Program-made: the position numbers and the translations under genes | The notes under the pieces: generated by a model | Told to the model about the DNA's origin: nothing | What the model saw: only the letters and a program-made list of their open reading frames with translations | Databases searched by the model: none | Shown: positions 1 through 5,305 of the stretch, in pieces | How the letters are laid out: every line of letters starts with the position of its first letter | Position numbering within the stretch: the stretch's first letter is position 1 | Assembly (NCBI GenBank): GCA_017629325.1 | Contig: JAGBXL010000085.1 | Span: 1-5,305, forward strand | From: Clostridia bacterium | Lineage (GTDB): Bacteria; Bacillota; Clostridia; UMGS1810 | Length of the DNA: 5,305 nt | Direction of reading: 5' to 3'

Positions 1-482
1 AAACTTTTGCCGTGTGCGGCTTTGTATCCGAGCTAACATCTAGAAAAACAAAATCAGGTAAATTTATTACTTCCTTTACTCTTTCCGATTATTCAGGAGC
101 TGCAAAGGTGATTGCATTTGATGTTGTTTTTTCAAAATACCGTCATATAATTGCAAATGGCTCGCTTATAGCGGCAAATGTGAGTTTAAATGCAAAAGAA
201 GACGAAAGCGGATGTGAAATGCTTCTTGTGAGTGCTTTGAGATTAAGCGAGCTGGCTGTGTCTGTGAAAAATACTCTATATGTAAAAGTGCCTGATGACG
301 AAAGTTTTAATAAAACAAAAGAAATTTGTGCACAATATAAAGGAAATGGTAGCCTTTGTATATACCACGAGGGAAAATCACAGCTTTTGAAATCTGATTC
401 ATCCCGCGGAATAAATTTGTGCAGTGAACTTTTTAACAATTTATGTAGCCTACTTGGCAGAGAAAATGTAAAGATAAAATAA
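1..482 (+). CDS. dnaE: DNA polymerase III subunit alpha, C-terminal part (partial, 5' end outside window)
   Basis: This is the C-terminal end of the replicative polymerase catalytic subunit. The reading frame is open from the left edge, with its first full codon at position 3, and ends at TAA 480-482, giving about 159 residues. The visible part is the OB-fold nucleic-acid-binding domain. The stretch FAVCGFVSEL, then TKSGK and FTLSDYSGAAKVIAF, matches the family pattern of a strand-turn-strand followed by TKxGK and then a 'tLeDxtG' strand with 'vvvF'. The last ~75 residues (LYVKVP... to LLGRENVKIK) fit the small C-terminal domain that ends most DnaE proteins in a 'LxxLLGxexVk' segment. The catalytic PHP and palm domains lie upstream of the window. 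A GTG at position 12 could be mistaken for a start, but the homology runs through it, so it is an internal valine. The following gene, pfkA, is a common DnaE neighbour in Firmicutes. I see no terminator after the stop, so transcription may continue into pfkA. Confidence 0.88.
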   Translation, partial: TFAVCGFVSELTSRKTKSGKFITSFTLSDYSGAAKVIAFDVVFSKYRHIIANGSLIAANVSLNAKEDESGCEMLLVSALRLSELAVSVKNTLYVKVPDDESFNKTKEICAQYKGNGSLCIYHEGKSQLLKSDSSRGINLCSELFNNLCSLLGRENVKIK

Positions 483-508
483 AAGTTGCAATGATGCCAT
501 AAAAAAGC

Positions 509-537
509 TTGATTTTTGTCATAAAATGGTATATATT
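509..537 (+). promoter_or_regulatory. Probable sigma-A promoter for pfkA
   Basis: TTGATT (509-514) and TATATT (532-537) are separated by exactly 17 bases, close to the TTGACA/TATAAT consensus. A TG at 527-528 could instead give an extended -10 element (TATATA, 530-535), so the exact -10 hexamer is uncertain in this AT-rich stretch. Transcription would start near 544 and leave a leader of about 55 bases before pfkA. This would let pfkA be transcribed independently of dnaE. Chance matches are common in AT-rich DNA, which limits confidence. Confidence 0.5.
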
Positions 538-585
538 ATATAGTGAATTTACAAGGAAAATTTAATTATTTAATTAACATACCCT

Positions 586-590
586 GGAGG
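586..590 (+). promoter_or_regulatory. Strong ribosome binding site of pfkA
   Basis: GGAGG lies 8 bases before the ATG at 599, which is ideal spacing. It fixes this ATG as the start. The 16 bases at 561-576 upstream are two tandem copies of TTTAATTA, so the leader around the site should be largely unstructured. Confidence 0.85.
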
Positions 591-598
591 CAATAATT

Positions 599-1582
599 AT
601 GGAAATTAAAAAAATCGGCGTATTAACAAGCGGTGGCGACGCACCCGGTATGAATGCTGCAGTTCGTTCTGTTGTAAGATGCGGTCTTGCAAACGGATTT
701 GAAATGGTTGGTGTTGAAAGAGGCTACCACGGTCTTTTAAGAAAAGAATTTGTAGAGCTTTCAGCCCGCAGTGTTAGTAATTTTATTCAGCGCGGCGGCA
801 CAGTTCTTCAAACAGCCCGCAGCAAAGAATTCCCCACACCTGAAGGAATTAAAAAAGGTGTTGCAAATGCAAAAGAAATCGGCATTGATGCAATGGTTGT
901 TATAGGTGGCGACGGCTCTTTCAGAGGAGCACAGAAGCTCACAGAAAATGGTCTCCCAACAATTGGTATTCCTGCAACAATAGATAACGATATTTCCTGC
1001 ACAGACTATACCCTTGGTTTTGACACAGCAATGAACATTGCTATGGACTGTGTAGATAAATTAAGAGACACCTGCACAAGCCATGAAAGATGTGCAATTG
1101 TTGAAGTAATGGGCAGAGGTGCCGGCTATATAGCTTTAGAGGTTGGTATTGCAACAGGTGCCGAAATGGTTCTTATTCCTGAAAAAGATTTAGGCACATC
1201 AAGAAGCGATTTAATCGACCGCATTGTAAATAAGCTTGAAGAGGGCAGAAAAGTGGGCAAAAAGCACCATATTATTATTGTTGCTGAAGGCATTGAAGGT
1301 TCATCTGAAATGGCAAAGGTTGTTGAACAAAGAACAGGTATCGAAACAAGAGCCACAATCCTTGGCCACATTCAAAGAGGCGGAGCACCCACAGTACGCG
1401 ACCGTGTTATTGCCGCACAGATGGGTATGAAAGCTATTGAGCTTTTAAAACAGGGCAAATCAAACAGAGTTGTTATTATGAAAGCAGACCGCATTGAAGA
1501 TGTAGATATCAATGAAGGTTTAGCAATGACAAAAACCATCTCCGAAGATGACTATGCTCTTGTAAATATTCTTTCAAAATAA
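599..1582 (+). CDS. pfkA: ATP-dependent 6-phosphofructokinase
   Basis: This enzyme phosphorylates fructose 6-phosphate to fructose 1,6-bisphosphate, the committed step of glycolysis, in the cytoplasm. It has 327 residues, close to the ~320 of bacterial PfkA. Visible motifs are the N-terminal nucleotide loop TSGGDAPGMNA (10-20), GGDGS (103-107), the catalytic PATIDND (125-131, with the base Asp129), MGR (171-173), AEG (229-231) and LGHIQRGG (255-262). Mapped on E. coli numbering (+2 early, +8 late), Arg74, Arg164, Arg173, Glu230, Arg251, His257 and Arg260 keep the substrate-site residues. Gly106 marks the ATP type, since pyrophosphate enzymes have Asp there. Position 126, Gly in E. coli and Lys in pyrophosphate enzymes, is Ala here. 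Effector-site residues Arg23, Arg27, Arg156, Glu189 and Lys221 are kept. A ~6-residue insertion after IPE (193-195) and Val219 in place of the Bacillus Arg211 suggest altered allostery. The gene follows dnaE by 116 bases, has its own probable promoter and ends at a terminator. Confidence 0.96.
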   Translation: MEIKKIGVLTSGGDAPGMNAAVRSVVRCGLANGFEMVGVERGYHGLLRKEFVELSARSVSNFIQRGGTVLQTARSKEFPTPEGIKKGVANAKEIGIDAMVVIGGDGSFRGAQKLTENGLPTIGIPATIDNDISCTDYTLGFDTAMNIAMDCVDKLRDTCTSHERCAIVEVMGRGAGYIALEVGIATGAEMVLIPEKDLGTSRSDLIDRIVNKLEEGRKVGKKHHIIIVAEGIEGSSEMAKVVEQRTGIETRATILGHIQRGGAPTVRDRVIAAQMGMKAIELLKQGKSNRVVIMKADRIEDVDINEGLAMTKTISEDDYALVNILSK

Positions 1583-1599
1583 ATTAGGTTAATATTTAG

Positions 1600-1643
1600 C
1601 CCCTTTAAAAAGGATATCAAAACTTTTTAAAGGGGTTTTGTTT
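1600..1643 (+). terminator. Rho-independent terminator after pfkA
   Basis: CCCCTTTAAAAAG (1600-1612) pairs perfectly over 13 base pairs with CTTTTTAAAGGGG (1623-1635) around a 10-base loop, and is followed at once by TTTTGTTT (1636-1643). It starts 18 bases after the pfkA stop codon. The strong GC base of the stem next to the T-run makes it a terminator for + strand transcription. It separates the dnaE-pfkA unit from valS. The opposite side of the stem lacks a clear T-run for the - strand, so it appears one-directional. Confidence 0.92.
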
Positions 1644-1659
1644 AAATCTTTTATAAGTA

Positions 1660-1688
1660 TTGCAAAATAAGGGGAGTTGTGTTATAAT
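1660..1688 (+). promoter_or_regulatory. Likely sigma-A promoter for the valS-folC unit
   Basis: TTGCAA (1660-1665) and a perfect TATAAT (1683-1688) are separated by 17 bases. TG at 1680-1681 adds an extended -10 (TGTTATAAT). It begins 17 bases after the pfkA terminator, where a new transcription unit would be expected to start. The start site would lie near 1695, giving a leader of about 180 bases before valS. The -10 overlaps the first codons of the small membrane-protein relic at 1684-1861, so if the promoter is active, that reading frame is not fully included in the transcript from it. Confidence 0.7.
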
Positions 1689-1861
1689 TATAGTCGTATA
1701 TGTGCTTATTGCTTCAGGTATATTTTTTACATATTTTTCTAAACTGATTGCCGGAGCAATATTAAGAAGATAAAAGAGAACCAAATGATGCGGATAATGC
1801 GTTTATTAAGCTTATTGGCTTTGTGTGCACACTTGCCGCCGCAATAACGATACTAATCTAG
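1684..1861 (+). pseudogene. Relic or frameshift-dependent gene for a 58-residue two-TM membrane protein
   Basis: I do not recognise a family. From 1681 to 1773 one frame encodes a hydrophobic helix (VIIIVVYVLIASGIFFTYF) followed by SKLIAGAILRR, then a TAA stop at 1771-1773. The next frame continues without a stop from 1766 to TAG 1859-1861: a charged linker KREPNDADN, then a second helix (FIKLIGFVCTLAAAITILI). Skipping one base, for example T1771, joins the two into one 58-residue protein with membrane segments at about 1-19 and 43-58 and a polar loop between them. GGGGAG at 1671-1676 sits 7 bases before ATA 1684-1686, where a single change from ATG would explain a lost start. The relic's stop lies 13 bases before the valS ATG, so it sits like the first gene of a valS operon. 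Two lesions (start and frame) favour a pseudogene. A +1 programmed frameshift, a sequencing error, or chance open frames with transmembrane bias remain possible. Confidence 0.45.
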
Positions 1862-1867
1862 AAGGGA
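1862..1867 (+). promoter_or_regulatory. Ribosome binding site of valS
   Basis: AAGGGA ends 7 bases before the ATG at 1875 and supports that start. It directly abuts the stop codon of the upstream small-protein relic. Confidence 0.75.
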
Positions 1868-1874
1868 TAAGATT

Positions 1875-4508
1875 ATGAGTAACAAAGAACTTGCTAAAAC
1901 CTATAATCCTGCAGAGGTAGAAGACAGAATCTATCAGGATTGGGTAGAAAATGAATATTTTAAAGCTGTTCCCAACAGTTCAAAGGAGCCATTTACCATT
2001 GTAATTCCTCCTCCGAATGTAACAGGTCAGCTTCACATGGGCCATGCTCTTGATGAAACACTTCAGGATATTTTAATCAGATATAAAAGAATGAGTGGCT
2101 ATAATGCTCTCTGGATTCCGGGCACCGACCACGCCGGAATTGCAACACAGATAAAGGTTGAGGAGATGCTTCGCAAAGAAGAGGGCCTTACTCGTTATGA
2201 TTTAGGCAGAGAAAAGTTTTTAGAGCGTGTGTGGGACTGGAAAAAGCAGTATGGCTCACGCATTATAAATCAGCTTAAAAAATTAGGTTCTTCTTGCGAT
2301 TGGTCAAGAGAACGCTTCACAATGGACGAAGGCTGCTCAAAAGCAGTTAAAGAGGTTTTTGTAAGCCTTTATAATAAAGGCCTTATCTATCAGGGAAGCC
2401 GCATTATTAACTGGTGTCCTCATTGTATCACAGCTCTTTCCGATGCAGAGGTTGAACACAAAGAGCAAGCAGGCCATTTCTGGCATATTAAATACCCTGT
2501 TAAAGATAGCAACGATTTCGTTGTTATTGCAACAACACGCCCTGAAACTCTCTTTGGCGATACTGCAGTAGCAGTTAACCCCGAAGATGAAAGATATAAA
2601 GATATCATAGGCAAAACTCTTCTTCTTCCTTTAACAGATAGAGAAATCCCCGTTATTGCCGATGAATATGTTGATAAAGAATTTGGTACAGGCTGTGTTA
2701 AAATTACTCCTGCTCACGACCCCAACGACTTTGAAGTTGGTTTAAGACATAATTTAGAGCAGATAAAAGTTTTAAATGACGATGCCACAATGAATTCCTA
2801 TGCGGGTAAATACGAAGGCTTAGACCGCTACGAATGCAGAAAAGCTATGATAGAAGACCTCGATAAAATGGGGCTTTTAGTTAAAATAGAAGACCATTCC
2901 CACAATGTTGGTGAATGTTACCGCTGCGGAACAACAGTTGAACCTATTATTTCTAAACAGTGGTTTGTTAAAATGAAACCATTGGCAAAACCTGCCATAG
3001 ACGCAGTTAAAAACGGCGATACAGAGTTTGTTCCCACACACTTTGAAAAGGTTTATTATCATTGGCTCGAAAATATCCGCGATTGGTGTATTTCCCGTCA
3101 GCTCTGGTGGGGACACAGAATTCCTGCTTTCTACTGCGACGATTGCGGCGAAATGGTTGTTACCAAAGAGGAATCGGCAGTATGTCCAAAATGCGGCAAA
3201 CAGATGCGTCAGGACCCCGATACTCTTGACACATGGTTCTCATCTGCTCTCTGGCCTTTCTCAACTCTTGGCTGGCCCGAGGAAACAGAAGACTATAAAT
3301 ATTTCTACCCCACAAGCGTTCTTGTAACAGGCTACGATATCATTCCTTTCTGGGTAATGAGAATGATGTTCTCAGCACTGGAGCAAACAGGCGAGGTTCC
3401 CTTTAAGCATGTGTTTATTCACGGTCTTGTAAGAGATAGCCAGGGCAGAAAAATGAGTAAGTCTTTAGGTAATGGTATTGACCCCTTAGAGATTATTTCA
3501 ACCTATGGTGCCGATGCGTTAAGATTTACTTTAGCAACAGGCAACTCACCCGGAAACGATATGCGTTTCTACACAGAAAGAGTTGAAGCAAGCCGTAACT
3601 TTGCAAATAAAATCTGGAATGCTTCAAGATTTTTACTTATGAATCTTGATATAGATAATATCGAGCTTCCTAAACAAGAAGACTTAAAGCTTGAAGATAA
3701 ATGGATACTTTCAAAATTCAACTCTCTCACAAAAGAAGTTACCGATAACCTCGATAAATTTGAGCTGGGTGTTGCTGTATCTAAGCTCTATGATTTTATT
3801 TGGGATAACTACTGCGACTGGTATATTGAGCTTGTTAAACCCCGTCTTTATGAAAAAGAAGGCAGCGATAAGGAAACTGCACAGAAGGTATTAAGCTTTG
3901 TTTTAGTTGGCTCATTAAAGCTTCTTCACCCATTTATGCCATTTATCACCGAAGAAATCTTCTCAAAGCTTCCAACAGGTGAAAAGAGCATAATGATAAG
4001 TGCATGGCCCAAATATAATGAGGCTCTTAATTTTGCAGACAGCGAAAAACAGATGCAAATTATAATGGACGCTATCCGCAGTGTAAGAAACATTCGTTCA
4101 CAGATGAATGTTGTTCCTTCCAAAAAAGCAAAGCTTATAATTGTTGCCGAAGATACATCTGTGTTTGAAAATTCATCAAGCTACTTTGAAAAGCTTGCAT
4201 CTGCTTCCGAAACAGTTATCACATCTGTTAAAGATGGAATAGATGATAATGCAGTTAATGTTGTTGTTGAAGGTGCAACTATTTATATTCCTCTCGACGA
4301 TTTAGTTGACCGCGAAAAAGAAATTGAGCGCTTAGAAAAAGAACTCAAAACCTTAGAGGCAGAAATTAAAAGGGTAGAGGGCAAGCTTTCTAACGAAGGC
4401 TTTGTTAAAAAAGCTCCTGCCAAGGTTATTGAAGAAGAAAAGAAAAAAGGCGAAAAATATGCAAAAATGCTTGCAGAGGTTAAAGAATCGCTTAGCAAGC
4501 TGAAATAA
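1875..4508 (+). CDS. valS: Valine--tRNA ligase (valyl-tRNA synthetase)
   Basis: This class I synthetase charges tRNA-Val with valine in the cytoplasm and edits mischarged threonine. Its 877 residues match the ~880 of Bacillus-type ValRS. The Rossmann fold carries PPPNVTGQLHMGHA (45-58), the ValRS form of the HIGH motif (HMGH, 54-57), and KMSKS at 526-530. The inserted CP1 editing domain shows TTRPET (220-225) and TPAHDPNDF (278-286). WCISRQLWWGHRIP (404-417) and DTLDTWFSSALWPF (449-462) are further family blocks. Four cysteine pairs, C181/C184 with C348/C351 and C421/C424 with C437/C440, fit two zinc ribbons like those of Thermus ValRS. The anticodon-binding helical domain begins near 607, with WDNYCDWYIE at 643-652. 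The C-terminal arm (about 810-877) is a Lys/Glu-rich coiled coil around the typical LSNEGFVKKAP turn, and it contacts the tRNA. No key residue is missing. The gene follows a strong promoter and a 180-base leader without a visible T-box. folC begins nine bases later, which suggests co-transcription. Confidence 0.98.
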   Translation: MSNKELAKTYNPAEVEDRIYQDWVENEYFKAVPNSSKEPFTIVIPPPNVTGQLHMGHALDETLQDILIRYKRMSGYNALWIPGTDHAGIATQIKVEEMLRKEEGLTRYDLGREKFLERVWDWKKQYGSRIINQLKKLGSSCDWSRERFTMDEGCSKAVKEVFVSLYNKGLIYQGSRIINWCPHCITALSDAEVEHKEQAGHFWHIKYPVKDSNDFVVIATTRPETLFGDTAVAVNPEDERYKDIIGKTLLLPLTDREIPVIADEYVDKEFGTGCVKITPAHDPNDFEVGLRHNLEQIKVLNDDATMNSYAGKYEGLDRYECRKAMIEDLDKMGLLVKIEDHSHNVGECYRCGTTVEPIISKQWFVKMKPLAKPAIDAVKNGDTEFVPTHFEKVYYHWLENIRDWCISRQLWWGHRIPAFYCDDCGEMVVTKEESAVCPKCGKQMRQDPDTLDTWFSSALWPFSTLGWPEETEDYKYFYPTSVLVTGYDIIPFWVMRMMFSALEQTGEVPFKHVFIHGLVRDSQGRKMSKSLGNGIDPLEIISTYGADALRFTLATGNSPGNDMRFYTERVEASRNFANKIWNASRFLLMNLDIDNIELPKQEDLKLEDKWILSKFNSLTKEVTDNLDKFELGVAVSKLYDFIWDNYCDWYIELVKPRLYEKEGSDKETAQKVLSFVLVGSLKLLHPFMPFITEEIFSKLPTGEKSIMISAWPKYNEALNFADSEKQMQIIMDAIRSVRNIRSQMNVVPSKKAKLIIVAEDTSVFENSSSYFEKLASASETVITSVKDGIDDNAVNVVVEGATIYIPLDDLVDREKEIERLEKELKTLEAEIKRVEGKLSNEGFVKKAPAKVIEEEKKKGEKYAKMLAEVKESLSKLK

Positions 4509-4512
4509 GGTG
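4506..4512 (+). promoter_or_regulatory. Ribosome binding site of folC, overlapping the valS stop
   Basis: TAAGGTG includes the valS stop codon (4506-4508) and places AAGG/GGTG 5 bases before the folC ATG at 4518. A ribosome terminating on valS would sit on this site, so translational coupling is likely. The site fixes the folC start. Confidence 0.65.
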
Positions 4513-4517
4513 AATAT

Positions 4518-5305
4518 ATGCTAAATACAGAGGAAAAATGTATTGAGTATATTCATTCGTTATCAAAATTCGGGAAAAAATCGGGTCTTTCCAACACAGA
4601 GGAAATTTTAAATAGGCTCGGTAATCCTCACAAAAAGCTAAAGTTTATTCATATTGCAGGCACCAATGGAAAAGGTTCAACCTCCAATATGATAGAAAAC
4701 ATATTAATAAGCCATAATTATAAGGTGGGGTATTATACCTCACCTTATATTGAATTTTTTAACGAAAGAATATGCATTAACAACCAAACCATATCTGCTG
4801 ATGACCTTGTTCTTTACACAAACCGCGTGGCAGAAGTTTTAGATGGAATAACACCAATAGAATTTGAATTTATAACCTGTCTTGCAATGCTTTATTTTTA
4901 TGAGCAAAATTGTGATGTTGTTGTTTTAGAGGTTGGTCTTGGCGGAAGATTTGATTCCACCAATGTTATAGACGCTCCCCTTTGCAATGTTATATGCCCC
5001 ATAGGCTACGACCACACAGGTATTTTAGGTGAAACCCTCGAGGAAATTGCCTTTGAAAAGGCAGGCACAATAAAAGAAAACTCTGATGTTGTTATAAGTG
5101 GGCAAATGAATCCGGTGTGTATTGATGTTATAAACAAAAAATGCCTTGAAACATCATCTCGTCTTATTTATCCCGAGAAAAGGGCCCAAAACATAAGCTA
5201 TGGTATGACATATACCGAGTTTAGCTATGACGGACTTAATGTAAAACTTTCTTTAAAGGGAAAATATCAGGTTCAAAATGCCATAACAGCAATAGAGGCG
5301 GCAAG
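4518..5305 (+). CDS. folC: Bifunctional folylpolyglutamate synthase/dihydrofolate synthase, N-terminal part (partial, 3' end outside window)
   Basis: FolC is a Mur-ligase-type ATP enzyme. It adds glutamate to folates, and in many bacteria it also makes dihydrofolate from dihydropteroate. The frame is open from ATG 4518 to the right edge, giving 262 codons of an expected ~420-430. This covers most of the ATP-binding domain but not the C-terminal glutamate-ligase domain. Visible motifs are the P-loop GTNGKGST (48-55), YTSPYIEFFNERI (73-85), the EFEFIT segment (115-120), LEVGLGGRFDSTNV (137-150, with the Glu-Gly-Gly-Arg-Asp core), DHTGILGETLEEIAFEKAG (165-183, including the DH of the metal site) and GKYQVQNA near the end. 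The family usually has SPH where this protein has SPY (75-77). Lying nine bases after valS, it reproduces the valS-folC pair known from Bacillus and other Firmicutes. Whether it has both synthase activities cannot be judged from this part. Confidence 0.95.
   Translation, partial: MLNTEEKCIEYIHSLSKFGKKSGLSNTEEILNRLGNPHKKLKFIHIAGTNGKGSTSNMIENILISHNYKVGYYTSPYIEFFNERICINNQTISADDLVLYTNRVAEVLDGITPIEFEFITCLAMLYFYEQNCDVVVLEVGLGGRFDSTNVIDAPLCNVICPIGYDHTGILGETLEEIAFEKAGTIKENSDVVISGQMNPVCIDVINKKCLETSSRLIYPEKRAQNISYGMTYTEFSYDGLNVKLSLKGKYQVQNAITAIEAA

Noticed and set aside
12..14. GTG as the start of a separate 156-residue protein
   Set aside because: The frame is open to the window edge and the DnaE-like sequence continues upstream of it, so it is an internal valine codon of a truncated dnaE.
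143..439. 98-codon frame on the - strand inside dnaE
   Set aside because: It lies wholly opposite the dnaE OB-fold coding sequence, shows no recognisable domain and has no convincing ribosome binding site; it is a shadow frame.
483..520. Possible terminator after dnaE (AAAAA...TTTTT around 502-517)
   Set aside because: The pairing is only a short A/T stem without a GC-rich base; it is better read as AT-rich promoter DNA.
561..576. Tandem TTTAATTA repeat in the pfkA leader as an operator
   Set aside because: Two 8-base AT-only copies are easily produced by chance in this composition, and they match no known operator such as cre or Rex sites.
1747..1760. ATTGC-CGGA-GCAAT hairpin in the valS leader
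   Set aside because: A 5-bp stem with a tetraloop and no T-run is too weak to call a terminator or riboswitch and lies in the coding frame of the small relic.
2877..3116. 79-codon - strand frame inside valS, with several cysteines
   Set aside because: It is antisense to a conserved part of ValRS and has no independent signal or family pattern.
3028..3327. 99-codon + frame inside valS
   Set aside because: It overlaps the highly conserved ValRS zinc and catalytic region in another frame, so the open frame follows from valS codon bias.

Overview
The window holds four housekeeping protein genes, all on the + strand. The DNA is AT-rich, with AT-rich spacers, AGA-rich arginine usage and GGAGG-type ribosome binding sites. 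This suggests a low-GC Gram-positive bacterium of the Clostridia type. That assignment is inferred from gene order and protein resemblance only; I could not search a database.

Layout: (1) 1-482 is the 3' end of the DNA polymerase III alpha subunit gene (dnaE), cut by the left edge. (2) 483-598 is a spacer with a likely sigma-A promoter, an AT-rich leader and a strong ribosome binding site. (3) 599-1582 is complete pfkA, the ATP-dependent 6-phosphofructokinase. (4) 1600-1643 is a strong intrinsic terminator that closes the dnaE-pfkA block. (5) 1660-1688 is a near-consensus promoter, and 1684-1861 carries what looks like a broken, or frameshift-dependent, gene for a 58-residue protein with two membrane segments. 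(6) 1875-4508 is complete valS, valyl-tRNA synthetase. (7) From 4518 to the right edge is the 5' part of folC, folylpolyglutamate/dihydrofolate synthase, nine bases after valS.

Two common Firmicutes gene pairs therefore sit side by side: dnaE-pfkA (replication plus glycolysis) and valS-folC (translation plus folate metabolism). The terminator and promoter between them mark two transcription units in the same direction. The pyruvate kinase gene that often follows pfkA is absent here.

I found no mobile element, CRISPR array, RNA gene or defence system. The most unusual stretch is the 292-base pfkA-valS gap. It contains the small-protein relic and lacks the T-box leader often found before aminoacyl-tRNA synthetase genes in these bacteria. 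Lesser points are substitutions in PfkA near the phosphoryl-transfer and effector sites, and a His-to-Tyr change in the conserved SPH motif of FolC.
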